Shown: positions 1 through 12,161, counted from the first letter of the stretch. The stretch: DNA of 64,000 bases from Piliocolobus tephrosceles (GCF_002776525.5 NC_045444.1:25273329-25337328); one strand, 5' to 3'. Notes: generated by a model from the letters alone, not told the origin. Numbers and translations are program-made.

Positions 1-804
1 TGTCTGAATCTAAGGACCCTGAGGGAATACATCCTAAAATTCAAGAAAAGTGAATTGAATTATTTGAAACCCTATATGTTCATCATCATATTCAATTAAT
101 TTGGAAACATGTTCATAGTAGGAAACAGCTGTTGTATGAAAGACATTGTTGGATTGTTGGCTGCGTTGAGGGAGAACGTAAAGCTTTAAAGCTATGGTCC
201 CTGTCACAGAGAGCTCACAATTTAGTTGAAGCAACAGAGTTACATAAAAGTAAAATTCAAGGGAGTGTGTAATTTGGCATGAGATGAGAGATACAGACAA
301 TGAGTACTATGGAAATTCATAGGATGAAGAGAATACTTGGTACTTTGCAGCTGAAAAGCCCTCTGATTTATTCTCATATTTAACAGATTCATTCTGCTTT
401 TATCTGTTTTATTTGTTTATGCTTCTGGCTAGGATTTCATCTAAAGAGAGGGTTCTGTGGGAAAAATAAGTTTGAAAATCACTATTCCCATAATAAAGTG
501 GAACAGTGACAAAGATATTTAAAACAATATTGGGTAATCTAACGTATATGCATATGTTTGTTTTTATAGTGCATCATGTGGTGCTTTGGAAGTATGTTGA
601 TTTACTTTTCTAACCTGCCAACCCGCCATGGATTTCAAAGTAAATGTAGATGCCAGTGTCTTTTCAAATGCTTTAGCCACCTGCCATTGCCTAAGGAATA
701 TAATACAAACTTTTTAGCAAAGCACATTCCCCATTCAGTTTCCAACTTGCCTTTCTTTATTCTATTTCTTTTGATCACAACCTGATGCCCAGTACCACAA
801 CCAT
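1..804. other. Unassigned AT-rich sequence
   Basis: No repeat family, exon or RNA gene recognised on either strand. Open frames here (up to 88 codons) have no recognisable domain and no splice or initiation context that I can support. Confidence 0.6.
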
Positions 805-955
805 ACTACCCTATGAGATGCTTATTTTTGATTTCCATTTTACAAATCAGAATACTGAGGTTCAGTATGGCTGGCCATGAGTAGATGAGAGACTGTCACA
901 TAAACACACAGATCTGCTTCTAAATACATGTTCTTTCCTTAATATCATGTTATGT
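805..955 (+). repeat. MIR-like SINE fragment
   Basis: The stretch reads like a diverged MIR core: a 'ccattttaca' block, then 'actgaggttcag' and a later 'acacagatctg' section, in the usual MIR order. Both ends are indistinct. An L2 3' end is the alternative. Confidence 0.5.
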
Positions 956-1900
956 ACCATTAGTCATCTGCTTCTACAACTGCAATGTTAATCTCATCAT
1001 CCTTGCTTAACATGCTTGTTAAATCAATAAAGAAGCAAGAAATTAGATATAAAAGATAAATTTATAATAAAATTCCACTCTTAAGCTTACCTCATGTGGG
1101 AACATAGATTCAAATTTTCAAAGTGTTTCCTAGTTTCTCATTATATTTTCTTCTACAGAAAAGGGAAACAGTTTTTCAGTCTTTGATGGTCTGTACACTA
1201 GGTGTCCATTCATCTCAGAGACTATTGTTAAATTCTGATAGTAACATTTTGAGGATTTCTATTATTATTTTTGATAAGTGAAATCGGTATAGTGTTAACA
1301 GTTTTCTAGAATATTCTATGAATGCTGTGGGTAGGTAAGGATGAGAAGTAAAAACATGGCACATGATTCACAATCTCAAAAAAGGGTCTATAGTGATTTC
1401 TCTTCATTTTATAGCTAACCAAGTATATTTCCTTTTTTTTGTAAATAAATTGAGGCAGAAAAAAATCTTTCTTTTAATTTATATGTTGTTTTATTTTAAA
1501 CAAAAACTATTAGATGAAGTGTCAATTTTACACCATTCACAATTTGACAATACTTCAAAAGAGAGACATTTTCATCCAGTCAAATTACTATTTAAAAAAT
1601 TTAACTTTTTCAGTTCACTTATTAGACTTTTAGATCGGGTATGACAAGCTCATTTAATATCCCAACTTCCTAGGCATGATTTAAGAAATGAGTTTTACTT
1701 AGGCTGCCAATTCAGCATAACACAGGCCCTTATAAAGAATCTGCTCAGAGTTCCCAAATTTATAGAAAATGTAGATACCATTAAAATAAAAAGAACTAGA
1801 AATAGTTCCATCTTCTCCATAATAGTTCTTAATAAAATGACAGCAATCTATTTTAGTGCCAGGAGAAACTGAGTTAGATCTAGGCAGAGCTTTTCTCTTG
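956..1900. other. Unassigned AT-rich sequence
   Basis: Low-GC sequence with A- and T-runs. No recognised repeat, no RNA gene and no coding signature; the 93-codon frame at 1363-1644 is low-complexity and Lys/Phe/Leu-rich, as expected by chance in AT-rich DNA. Confidence 0.55.
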
Positions 1901-1978
1901 TAGAGTGTGTGCGTGTGTGTTTGTGTGCATGTGTGTGTTTGTGTATCTCTCGTGTGTGTGTATCTCTGTGTGTGTATA

Positions 1979-2010
<32 letters not shown>
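1901..2010 (+). repeat. (TG)n microsatellite, compound
   Basis: About 110 bases dominated by TG, interrupted by 'tatctct' blocks and ending in an uninterrupted run of fifteen TG units (1981-2010). The interruptions recur at intervals, so the array looks like an old tract with one younger pure expansion. Open frames of Cys/Val/Cys or His/Thr/His here are artefacts of the repeat. Confidence 0.95.
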
Positions 2011-2014
<4 letters not shown>

Positions 2015-2136
2015 TCTCGTGGAATTAGGGGGTTTTGAAAAAATGATGGGAAATTTTATTATACTCTCTAAGTCAGCCTGGTTAAATGTGATAGAAGACA
2101 ATCTTTAATAAATTCTCCTATTTATTTATCTTTAGC

Positions 2137-2160
2137 AAAAAAAAAAAAAAAAAAAAAAAA
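2137..2160 (+). repeat. Poly(A) tract downstream of AATAAA
   Basis: Twenty-four consecutive A residues. An AATAAA hexamer lies at 2107-2112, about 25 bases upstream, the spacing of an mRNA cleavage site. This suggests the tail of a retrocopied transcript lying upstream on the plus strand, but the upstream body was not recognised and no target-site duplication was found. Confidence 0.6.
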
Positions 2161-3556
2161 GCAAAACTACACATACACCTTGATTTGACTCTCAAATAAT
2201 CCAATCCTCCCTGGTATGCCCTATTAAGTACAACGTGCTTATGCTTTTTATCTTTAATAAGCAAGTTGTAGTAGTACAAAAGTTTAAGCTTTGTTATAAA
2301 AAGTTAAAAAGTCATTTTATCCTTGATGCAAACCTTTGCTTCTGGATGAGAGGCTGTTGTACATTAGCAAAACTGGCAACCCTTAAAAACAGTTCTGAAA
2401 GCAACTGTGATATTTGAAGATAAAAAGGATGAGGACATTACCCGCATTCTGTCTTGCCAACCTGAGGGGTAAATCCTTTGATGTTCAAATGAGAGAATCT
2501 TAAAATCCTTTATCTTTCTACTTTAAAAAAACTGTCCATAAATTCTTTTTATAAACACTATATTGTATTTGCTATACTGAATCTCTGCTATTTTGCATGC
2601 ACACTAGATAAGTACATTCCATTTGAATGTCAATGTCTCATTACCTTTATTTTTCATATCTTCACTGAGGCAGATTCTTTCACAAGAAGTGGAAATCTTG
2701 GGTATCATTCGTCATATTAGAAAATCAAAATAACCTAGAAAATGTAAATACCAAAGAAACATTTACTCACCCATCTATTAATCCATTATCAATCAGTACT
2801 TTCATCATCTAAAAATGAACAGAACTTTAAGTTCTAGTTTTATAGTCCTCTATGACTGCTATTAAGTAGCAGAGGGTAAACAAATGAAATAAATTAGGTA
2901 TAACCTGAATTTCCTTGCTGTCTAAATTGGACAGAGATGTGCAATATTCTGCAAATACTCACATGTACACTGTAAGCATTTCTGGGGTTTCCAGGGAAAA
3001 TTTCACATGTACTCCAAAAATTACCCTGCACCTCATGGTCAGAGAGCTATTGTACTTGCTGTGACTTCTCAAAGGGCTACAGTGTCTGCATGCGTTCCTG
3101 CTGGACTGCTTAGTCTCTCCTTGGGCTCTTCCATGCCAAAGCCCTTAGTACAGAACATTGATAGGGACTATGCTGAAACACAAAATTTGTTTTGAAACAA
3201 GGGATATATTTTTAAATATGGCCAAATATACAAAAGATACAAAAGATAATATAATCGCTGTACATCTACCACCCAACTAGGGAAAAAAATGCCAATATAT
3301 TTGAAGACTCCCCATAATGCTATACTCTTTTCCCATATCATTTAAATGTTTTAATTTTTATTTTTACTGTAGGTACATATCATTAAACTATATCTAACTG
3401 TACATGTTTTTAAATATCATATAAATGATATCATTGTATATATGTATATTTCTATTTTGCCTTTTTTTCTAAATCTTATGCTAATTTGTTCAATGTTTAT
3501 TGTTCAATATTAATTTTGCTTACCTTTCACCTGGGTTCATTCATTTTCACCATCAT
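2161..3556. other. Unassigned sequence, possible old L1 3' end near 3215-3480
   Basis: Mostly unassigned. Around 3215-3300 a block with repeated 'aaaaga/aatataat' motifs followed by 'caccca' resembles the 3' end of very old L1 elements, but this is weak. A 62-codon frame at 3007-3195 shows no domain. Confidence 0.4.
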
Positions 3557-3901
3557 TGCATTAGTCCGTTCTCATACTGCTATGAAGAAATACCCAAGAC
3601 TGGATAATTTATAGAGAAAAGAGGTTGAACTGACTCACAGTTCTGCATGGCTAGGGAGCCCTCAGGAAACTTACAATCATGGCAGAAGGCACCTCTTCAC
3701 AGGGTGGCAGGAGAGAGAATGAATGCCAGCAGGGGAAATGCCAGACAGCTATAAAACCATCAGACTTCATGAGAACAGCATGGGGAAAACGGCCCCCATG
3801 ATTCAATTACCTTCCATCAGGTCCTTCCCACAACACATGAGGATTATGGGATTACAATTCAAGATGAGATTTGGGTGAGGACACAAAGCAAAATCCTATC
3901 A
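3557..3901 (-). mobile_element. MaLR LTR (THE1/MST type), minus strand
   Basis: Reverse complement of the THE1/MSTA LTR pattern: on the plus strand it opens with 'ttagtccgttctcat', passes through 'acttacaatcatggcagaag' and 'ataaaaccatcaga', and ends at 'cctatca', so the LTR reads TGATAGG...TGCA. Length 345 bp is typical. Flanks are 'atcat' and 'accat', a 5-bp TSD with one mismatch. No internal region is attached, so it is a solo LTR. Confidence 0.9.
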
Positions 3902-5559
3902 ACCATATAAATTTTCCTTTGTATATCCTACCAGATTTATTATAAATCTAAACCAATTTAGACAGTGTGAGAATTGGAAGAAAGAAAATAATCAAAATTG
4001 GTAACTTGGTATATGACAGCAATAGTAGCTCGTTTGAAAAAAAAATAGTGATAATGGGGCTGGAAGAACTGGTTGTTCACAAAGGAAAAAGTAGAATTTA
4101 TATCTCATAACATACACACACAAATCAATTTCAGGTGAAAACAAAAACTTTAAATTCTTTGAGTAACTACATGGTGCTTTTCGTATAACTGTGGGATTAT
4201 GCCATGGCTTTGAAATGTGTCAGCTTGCCACGCTGAACTGCATTTCCCAAAATTCCCCTCTTAAATAAGTATATTCCATTTGAATGTCAGTTTTAGTTGC
4301 AGGATACAAAGGAGAGTCTCACTGGTTGGTTCACAGAGGGAGGCAGGAACTGGGCCTGTGGTTGCTTTGACTTCCCCAGAGTTTTTATTCAGTTTCTCTG
4401 GCTACTGGGCTAGGTGCGTGTGTTTACTTCCATGACTAAGGGCCCCAGCTTTCGCTAGATACTCAGCAGACACACAGGCACTGAAATCAGAGGCAACAAA
4501 AGCAGACCAGAGTTTTAGTCTACCCTTACGGGATTCCAGCCCATGCTCATGAGTTTCTTGCCTCATAGTGACCTTTTTTTCCTGACTGCCTGCAAAGTGA
4601 ACTCTGAGCTCAGGTATCCAATGTAGAGACAGTGTTCCTAGAGACTGCCTAGACCACATGTGTCAACCCCAACTACTATCATGATTTGTATTATTTTTTG
4701 GAAGTTTCCTTAATTCCAAATCAAATATATGTTCTTGGGCCCTATTCAGTTGAATATTTAATGAGACATGTATTAACTCCAGCAGGGTTTTTACACTGTC
4801 ATAGAGATATTTTATACAAATATATTAATATGTTTTCTCCTTAAAGCATGATTTTAATTCTATTTGCAAATATTTTCCAAAAGGTGAATTTTGAACTTGC
4901 AGTTATATATGTCTGAAGAATTAGCAATCATACATTCATATTTTCTATCTAAAATATTACTTCAGTTTGAAAAAAAATCATTTCCCTTTTATACTTTATT
5001 ATCTCTTGTGACATCTTATTTTTGATAGTTTCTTCTAAATGAAACATACAAACAAGTTGTATGTTACTTAAAAATTGGTTTATTACTCAGGAAATCAAAC
5101 CTGATATCAGAATATATCCAGAAAATTCTAGAGTGCAAAATAATATTTAAAAAGTAGGGAAAAGAAAGAATGTTCCAAGTTAAATCATTACCTCTTTTCA
5201 TCTGCTGAAACTGTGGACTTCTTAAAGTTTAACTTTCAAAATTTGAAGCTGAAAAAAAGATAGCACTGTTGATTGCAAATTCTAATATCCCTTTCTTCCC
5301 TTGTTTATCAGTCTTTCTCCTTGGTTCATACTGTACTCATTCTACTGTTACTAATAATATTAATACTGATAAAAACTAACCTTGTATCTTACCTCTCATA
5401 TCTTTGTGCTTTTTCAAATTTATCCAGCACATCAAATTTATTTTAATTGCTGAAATAGGGTCTCATTCCTCTCATTACTTCTGCTTTCCTCCCCCACCTT
5501 CAGATTTTGTATGTATTTCTTCTTCTGCCAGAGACACTGCCTCCACCCTTTAGTGCACA
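3902..5559. other. Unassigned sequence
   Basis: Nothing recognised with confidence. The 85-codon minus frame at 4402-4659 shows no domain. A 25-base segment at 4265-4289 nearly repeats 2608-2632 (24 of 25 bases). Confidence 0.5.
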
Positions 5560-5655
5560 GATTATGTCTGAATTATTCATTATAGTATACCCTCAATGCC
5601 ATGACAGCACCATGTTTGGCACATTATAAGCATGAAACAAAACTTTTGTTGACTT
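5560..5655 (+). repeat. L2 LINE 3'-end fragment
   Basis: The order 'agcaccatgtttggcaca', 'ataagcatgaaac', 'ttttgttga' parallels the L2 3' terminus (…cctggcacatagtaggtgctcaa…tgttga). Diverged; preceding sequence from about 5480 may belong to the same element. Confidence 0.5.
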
Positions 5656-6922
5656 TTATAAGCACTTTTATAAGAATCCTCATACTAGCCTGCATTTTTC
5701 CTGTAATCAGCCACTCTCTCTTTTCAGTCTCTTCTTCAATTTGGTTTCATGAGCAGGTCTCACATCTTCCTCCCTAATCTGCAACACACAACAGAAAATA
5801 TCTCAACAAATTATTTTCAGTGTTTTTCCTTTTATCACTTCCAGTAAAGACAGGCAATATATCTTCATTTCCTTGCAGTAGTTATTTAAAAATCATAATT
5901 ATGGTGATCAGGGGTAACTATATCAACCAGGCTTCGGGAGGAATCAGGTACCACAGTAACATTCCGTAACTTGAGTAGACTGTAATAAAGATAATATTTA
6001 CAAAAGCAAATGTAGAATTTAGAGACAACATATGACATAGTGCAATACTGTGGGATAGGTAGCCCTGATAACCCACTTGGGCCTAAAGGAGCAAGAGAAG
6101 AGGGTGAATTATTGGAACCTAAAAGAAATGAGTCATGCGGAAAGGACCACCTTGAAAGAATTATATCTTTTGGTCTAGGGAAGCAACTTGGCCTGGGTGG
6201 CCACATGAGATGTTGGCAGGAAATGATATCTTGGCATTCTTTCTGCCTTCTTACTGATCTTTTCAATGGACAATTCCCACTGGCCATGCCCAATCATAGC
6301 TACAGTAGGAAAGCCTTGTTGATATAGTCCATACATGTCAACCTTTATGGGCAGAGAGCAAGATAAAGAAGTTTGAAGAGTTGATTCAGAGGATAAATAA
6401 AAAATACCCAGAAAAGTAATCAGTTACCATTAGTATAAATAAGAAAATAATGTAACTGCTTAATGCTAATAATTTCACCCTTTTTTTAACATTTAATGAT
6501 AAAAATTTTAAGATATCAATAATATATTAAAAAGGAAGTTTTCAAAAAGAAACAGTAAGATCGTGGATTGAAATCAGACCTGTTTTAGATTAAGACTAAA
6601 TTTAGTAAAGCACATTATTTCTTTAGGTATATATCCCTTGATGACATAAATTCTGGAATTTTCTCTCTACTGTGAAATGTCTATTGTATAAAGCTGTTCT
6701 GATGTGGTCCATGAATCTGAGTGTGTGCCCAATCTTTTTGATATAACTGTGCTCTGAATTTAATCTATAATTTGAAGAAATTGCTTTTACATCTCAAACT
6801 CCAGTCTGGCACATATGAAATATGGGCTGCATTATTCTGTACTCCTATTTACTTGTCATTGTGTTTTTACCTTTTTATTTGTAACATCTCCATCTGATTA
6901 GTTGTTGCTCACTCTTTTATGG
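5656..6922. other. Unassigned; ERVL-LTR-like stretch at about 5890-6330
   Basis: Between about 5905 and 6330 motifs such as 'tatatcaaccag', 'aataaagataatatttac' and a mixed purine stretch recall reverse-strand ERVL LTRs, but I cannot name a family or find ends. Two overlapping open frames on opposite strands (135 and 95 codons) lie inside it and carry no domain. The rest is unassigned AT-rich DNA. Confidence 0.4.
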
Positions 6923-6923
6923 A

Positions 6924-7099
6924 AGTGGTTTTCAAACTTTAGCATGCAAGCCTAAAGCGCTTGCTAAATATACATGGCTGGGCCCCACCACAGAGTTTCT
7001 GATTCAGTTTCTCAGGTGCGGCCTAATAATTTGCATTTCAAACAAATTCCTAGATGATGCTGATTCTGCTGGTGTGTAATCATACTTTAAGGATTACTG
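6924..7099 (+). mobile_element. MER5A (hAT-Charlie non-autonomous DNA transposon)
   Basis: Begins 'agtggttttcaaacttt', passes through 'gctgggccccacc', 'gagtttctgattcagt', 'aatttgcatttc' and 'gatgctgattctgctgg', and ends 'ggattactg', matching the MER5A order from one terminal inverted repeat to the other. Length about 176 bp is close to full length. No coding capacity; an inactive fossil. Confidence 0.88.
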
Positions 7100-7297
7100 A
7101 TTTACAGGATTATATAAACCACTATATCTTAACATAATACATTTTTCATGTTATATAACCCTGGAAATTATAATTTTTAAAAAAATATAAATTTTAAAAT
7201 ATTTTATTTGTGGATTTATTTGTGGGATCTAATTAAAATAACAGCTTTGAAAATGTGACACCATATTATATTCAGAGATTTAAAATAACTAAGGCAC

Positions 7298-7672
7298 TGA
7301 CTTAATCTGTTTTGTGTAGCTACTACAGAACACTACAGACAGGGTAATTTATAATGAACAGATATGTATTTCTCCCAATTCTGGAGGCTGGGAAGTCCAG
7401 GATCAAGGTGACAGCATCTAGCAAGGGCCTTCTTGCTGTATCATCCCAGGGAAGAAGGTTTAGAAGGGCAGAGAGGTGTGCAAGAGAGAGTAAAGGGGGC
7501 CAAACTCCTATTTTGATAAGGAACCCAATCTCTTGATAATGGCAATAATCCATTCATGAAAGCAGAGCCCTCATGGTTAATTACCTCTGTAAGGTCCTGT
7601 CTCTTAATAACATTACACTGGCAACTAAATTTCAGCATGAGCTTTGAAAGGACAAACATTCAAACCATAGCA
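7298..7672 (-). mobile_element. MaLR LTR (MST/MLT1 type), minus strand
   Basis: Plus strand opens 'tgacttaatctgttttgtg', contains 'attctggaggctgggaagtc', 'ttcatgaaagcagagccctc' and ends 'aaaccatagca', the reverse of an LTR beginning TGCTATGGTTTGAATGTT. Length 375 bp. No clear TSD. Overlapping frames of 60-76 codons on both strands are LTR-derived and not genes. Confidence 0.85.
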
Positions 7673-7752
7673 GGTAATGTGGGAGTGGATGACTGTATAT
7701 TAAGAATGATTAAGAAGCGTGATTAATCCTGGTTTTAGAAGAGTGAAACCAA

Positions 7753-8057
7753 TGCCGGGCACGGTGGCTCAAGCCTGTAATCCCAGCACTTTGGGAGGCC
7801 GAGACGGGGGGGATCACGAGGTCAGGAGATCAAGACCTTCCTGGCTAACACGGCGAAACCCCGTCTCTACTAAAAAATACAAAAAACTAGCCGGGCGAGG
7901 TGACGGGCGCCTGTAGTCCCAGCTACTCTGGAGGCTGAGGCAGGAGAATGGCGTAAACCTGGGAGGCAGAGCTTGCAGTGAGCTGAGATCCGGCCACTGC
8001 ACTCCAGCCCTGGCGACAGAGCGAGACTCCGTCTCAAAAAAAAAAAAAAAAAAAAAA
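7753..8057 (+). mobile_element. AluY, Old World monkey AluYR-type
   Basis: Full-length dimeric Alu with mid A-rich linker and 3' A-tail. Perfect TSD 'agaagagtgaaaccaa' at 7737-7752 and 8057-8072, so this is a young canonical L1-mediated insertion. It carries 'gccgggcgaggtg' and 'gagatccggccactg', variants I associate with cercopithecid AluYR subfamilies. The 65- and 90-codon frames are Alu artefacts. Confidence 0.95.
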
Positions 8058-8072
8058 GAAGAGTGAAACCAA

Positions 8073-8692
8073 CTAGATTTGATCAAATTTTGATTTCTAA
8101 TTGATATTTAAAATTTGGGAATTCTAAAATAAAAGGATTAGTGCTTTGGCCAAACTATTACATTATTTAAATAGACCTCACACCTATCATACCAAAAGAT
8201 ATAATATTTTTAGTGGACCTACTTTCTAATGTCAAGGGCAGGTATTTTCATCAGTAATATGTTTAAAAATGTATTTCTTATAGAGAAAATTAATCACACA
8301 ACCTTTAAATCACTAAGAGCTAATTCCATTTTGAATTTAGAGCTATAAATTTAAGGACTGACTTTTGGATTAATAACAGAAAGATACATTCATGTTGATG
8401 TATATTTATTCATTTGTTCAATAAGGTATAATTTAAGAATTTATCTTATTCCAATCCTTGTTCAACTTGACAAAAATACCCTGAGGTGCTTGAGCAGCCC
8501 TTTCCTTTCTTAGTTTTTTCAAAACTAACCATGGTATTCAGGATAGAGTAGAGTCTGGATATATATGTGTTCATAACTCAATGAAATAAAAGAGCATAAA
8601 ATGTTCTATGTACTATAATAGAAGTATAAACTGACAACAGAAAAACAAAAAACAAAAGCAAAAGAAGAGCTGGTCAATTCAAACAATCAGCC
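8073..8692. other. Unassigned AT-rich sequence
   Basis: No repeat family, RNA gene or exon recognised. Contains an A-rich purine patch near 8640-8670. Confidence 0.55.
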
Positions 8693-8930
8693 CTGTCTAG
8701 TAGAAATGTCTGCAATGATGGAAATGTTCTGTCTCTACCTGCCTATCCAATATGGTACCTGCTAGCCCTCATGTGGCTATCGAGTACATGAAATGGGATT
8801 AGTGAAACTGAACTGAGAAAAACATTTTTTAATTGTATTTCATTTTAATTATCTTAAAATTAAGTTTAAATAGCCACATGTGGCTAGTGGCCACTGTATT
8901 TTAGTATTTTCACAGAATAGACAGCACAGT
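8693..8930 (+). mobile_element. hAT-Charlie-like DNA transposon remnant with palindrome
   Basis: Contains 'atgatggaaatgttct', 'catgtggctatcgag', an AT-rich centre with 'tttcattttaatta', then the perfect 16-base palindrome TAGCCACATGTGGCTA at 8871-8886 and 'agacagcacag'. This arrangement is that of a common hAT non-autonomous family whose name I cannot recall with certainty. No coding capacity. Confidence 0.7.
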
Positions 8931-9696
8931 ACTAGAGTGAAAAGAGGAGTCTAAAGAGAGTTTTAAGAAGAGGTGAACCATGAGCTAGGTTTTTAAAAAG
9001 GAGTTGATGTTTTCCAGGTGATTTTGATTAAGTATGTTTGGAATAAGGCTCCAGAAGCTACAGATGTGCTGACTGTCCTCCCCCCGAGAAAGTCCAGAGA
9101 ATGTTGTTTGAACATAGTACTGTATATGATAAAGCCAAAGGTAGTGGTCTAGTAAATGTGGACATGTAAGAGAAGTAAAGACAGGAAAAAGGACTGAGAG
9201 GGCCTGCCGGTTTTGGGGAATGAGATGAGGACAAAGTGGTTTTTGAGAGTCAAGCAGAAAGAATGGAAGGATTGATGGAATACTAAGCAGTTTTATTGCC
9301 AGAAATCAATTAAGAAGTAGACCCAGGCAAAAAGATTAAATTTCGCAAGTGAGTAGTTGTTAGCAACGCTCTTGTAAATTTAGTGAAGTGGTGCTATCTG
9401 TTGGGGGTTCTTGGTATTGAAAAATGAGAAGCGAGAGACTAGATAATTATTTTGAGGAACAGGCTTTGAAAAGAAATGATAAAGTCACAGCAAGAAAGAA
9501 AAGCAGGGTAAAACATTTGTTTTTGTTTGTTTTTTTCTTAATGGGAAAGATTTGAATGTGTTTGTAGACTCCAAGGAAAGGGTCAAAAAATACATAATAG
9601 AAACAAAAATAAGCTGCAAATATCTAGGATAAATCAAGAATGAATTGGGTGAAAATCCCAAGTGATGATTCACCTCAAGTGTAAGAAGTCCTTAGC
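8931..9696. other. Unassigned sequence
   Basis: Purine-rich, moderately higher GC, nothing recognised. The 62-codon minus frame at 9485-9673 shows no domain. Confidence 0.5.
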
Positions 9697-9905
9697 TCAC
9701 CAATAGTGAACAAACACTTGTTGAGCCCTTCTTATGTACCAGACACCTATCTGAAGATTTTAATCAGATTAGGTAACTAATCCTAATATCCACCTAATGA
9801 GGTAAGAAATTAATTCTAATTTTACAAGAGTGCGTAGATGCTCAGGGTGGTAACTGACTCACCTAAAGCCATCCAGCTGGTAAGTGGCAGAGCAGAGATT
9901 CTTTT
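9697..9905 (+). repeat. MIR SINE
   Basis: Recognisable MIR order: 'cttgttgagcccttcttatgtaccag', a degenerate centre, then 'gctcagggtggtaactgactcacctaaagccatccagctggtaagtggcagag'-like 3' half (motifs 'cagctggtaagtggcagagc' and 'gagattcttt'). Near full length, strongly decayed. Confidence 0.85.
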
Positions 9906-10329
9906 CATTGCAAAAGTTTTCTCTTCAATAGGTGATTTCTTTTTATCTCACCCTCACCTGAATATACCATCTGGGTTTCAAAAGCAATTTTCCTTTGCCA
10001 CCTGACCCCTTCTTCTTCATGACAAACAGCCTAAGTTTGTTCTTAGGGGTGAAACTAACTCTCAATCCCCGACCAGGAGGAGGCCTCCCCTCCCAGACCC
10101 CATCTGGTCATGCCAACACAAGTCAGACATCTTAGAAAGCTGTTCTAACATTCTTCATGTGCCTAGTGTTAATACAACAATAATCTGATGTTCTCAGCTG
10201 TTTTTATAAAACATCTGAGGCAATATAAATCATTATGTATGAAACCACATTTCACGATATTATTTTTATCAAATGATGGTATACTTTGGATCCCATAAAT
10301 AATTCAGAAAAGAAAAGCTCTGTGTAAAA
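9906..10329. other. Unassigned sequence
   Basis: Slightly GC-richer patch at 10050-10120 ('aggaggaggcctcccctccc'). No CpG island, exon or repeat recognised. Confidence 0.5.
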
Positions 10330-10500
10330 CAAAAACCCTAAATTTAAGTCCTGGCTTTGCCAACTATTAGTTATAAATGAGGGACCTTGGAAAAGTATCT
10401 CACCCATCCAAGTTTTAAAAATAGATCTCATAGCATTTCTCTGAGGATTGGAAAGATTGTGAAAACAGAAATCCTGTATAAGGCGAAGTACATTTTAAAA
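10330..10500 (-). repeat. MIR SINE, minus strand
   Basis: Reverse MIR order: 'tcctggctttgcca', 'gggaccttggaaaagtatctcacc', then 'tctgaggattggaaagatt', the reverse complement of the MIR 3' half, followed by the 'gcgaagtac' section. Confidence 0.75.
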
Positions 10501-10521
10501 GGTACCTCACCCTAAGTTGGT

Positions 10522-11060
10522 TTTCTTGCTGTGATACTTTTATTAAGATGTAATTTGAATACCATACAATTCACTCTTTTAAAGTGTACACTTCATTGTT
10601 TTTTAGACTATCAACAGAGTTTTCTAATAATCACCAGAATCAATTTGAGAATATTTTCATTACCCCACAAAGAAAGCTTATACATTTTAGTCCTCATTCC
10701 CCAATCATTCCCCTCCACCTAGATCTAGGCAAACACTAATCTACTTTATGTCTCTGTAGACTTGCCAATTATGGACATTTCATATAAAAGGAATTCCTTT
10801 GTATAGGGAAATTATATTCTATTGTATGGATATACCACATTTAAAAATGTATTCATTCATTCGCTAATGAACATTTGGGTGTGTTCTACTCTCTGGCTAT
10901 TATGAATAATACTGCTATAAACCCGCACGTGTAAGTTTTGGCATTGACATATGTTTTTATTTCTGTTGGGTACATACTGAGGAATGGAATTACTCGGTCA
11001 TATGGTAACTCTAAATTTTAACTTCTGAGGAACTACCAGACTATTTCCCAAAGTGCCTGT
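10522..11060 (-). mobile_element. Old L1 3' end (L1M), minus strand
   Basis: Antisense L1 3' region: 'ttttattaagatgtaatttg', 'accatacaattcactctttt', 'attaccccacaaagaaag', then ORF2 C-terminal sequence with 'tattatgaataatactgc', 'cggtcatatggtaac' and 'gaggaactaccagact'. It is 5'-truncated at about 11060. Divergence from L1PA is high, so a mammalian-wide L1M. No intact ORF. Confidence 0.85.
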
Positions 11061-11139
11061 CAAGTAAGCATATTAAATAAGTTAAAGTTTTTCTCTTTGT
11101 GTGTCTATTTTACTTTTGGGTCTCAGCTTGGATATTACT

Positions 11140-11340
11140 GGATCAGAAAGCATTCTCAGAGTTAAGTTCCCCTCCTTTGTAACCCCATGAAGACTATGAT
11201 TACATTTTGATAGCACATCATGCTATTGCAATATGCTAATTGGCCATTTGTTTTTCTAACATTTCTTGGAGTGTCTTATGAACTTTTGATTGCCCAGAGC
11301 CTAATACACAGCAGGTACATGATCAATATGACTGAATCAT
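11140..11340 (+). repeat. L2 LINE 3'-end fragment
   Basis: Ends with 'gcccagagcctaatacacag', 'caggtacatgatcaata', the characteristic L2 3' terminal order; the upstream 'gttaagttcccctcctttg' fits the preceding L2 segment. Strongly diverged. Confidence 0.6.
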
Positions 11341-12161
11341 AGTGTTTGAGCTCTAAGTAATTTTTACATTCTTTACATTTCTTTGTAATTTCTATTTTTA
11401 TAGTAAGCAGGTACTAATTTTCATATTATTTCTTTAATTAGAACAAATTATATAATTATAATACATAACTATAGTTATATAATTAGATACAGTATATAAA
11501 TTATATATTCTGTTTTAAATCATTTCTTCTAAGCATATTTAATTATATCATCAAGAACAAATTAACTTAGAAAATTTTTTAAATGTACGATTTTACCTAT
11601 TTTATCAGGCATAGGAAAAAATACCTTATAATTACCTTTTGAATGGTAGCTTTTTTGTAAGGTATATTTTTAGATATGTCAGTTCTCTACAATAAATAAA
11701 TTTTATGTTTAAAAAAAAATCTTTATATTTGAAAGTTGCATTCAATTTCCTTGGTACAGAATCCATGTTCAACAAGAAATCTCATGAACTGGATTTAGTT
11801 TCCAAAGAGAAGTGAAAATTCCCTAAACTGAAATATGAATATTGTAATCTTTGCAAAGGTAAATATAGCCCTTAATATACAATGAATACATTGCCATTCT
11901 GAAACTTAATTTAATAAATCTGTCTCTGATAGCTTCATCAACTCTGAGTGCACTAACACAACTGTATATTGATATCTGTAAAATAAAGGACCAGGTTTTA
12001 TGTGGTGACAACTTCAAGATATTGCTATCATTAAGAACTCAGCCTAGAGCTGGCAGCCAATATTCCACCATGACACATCAATTTTACTATTCAAAACTGG
12101 ATCCAAATATATGAGATTAAAATATTTGTGGCTCAGAGAATCTGAATCTTTTATATTTTAT
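11341..12161. other. Unassigned, very AT-rich
   Basis: Includes a TA-rich patch at about 11445-11515. No repeat family or gene recognised; the 64-codon frame at 11823-12017 has no domain. Confidence 0.5.

Noticed and set aside
1880..2108. Cys/Val and His/Thr repeat proteins
   Set aside because: Translations of the TG microsatellite.
5886..6327. Overlapping 135- and 95-codon frames on opposite strands
   Set aside because: No domain, no start or splice context, and they coincide with an LTR-like patch. Antisense overlap of this kind is expected by chance in GC-balanced segments.
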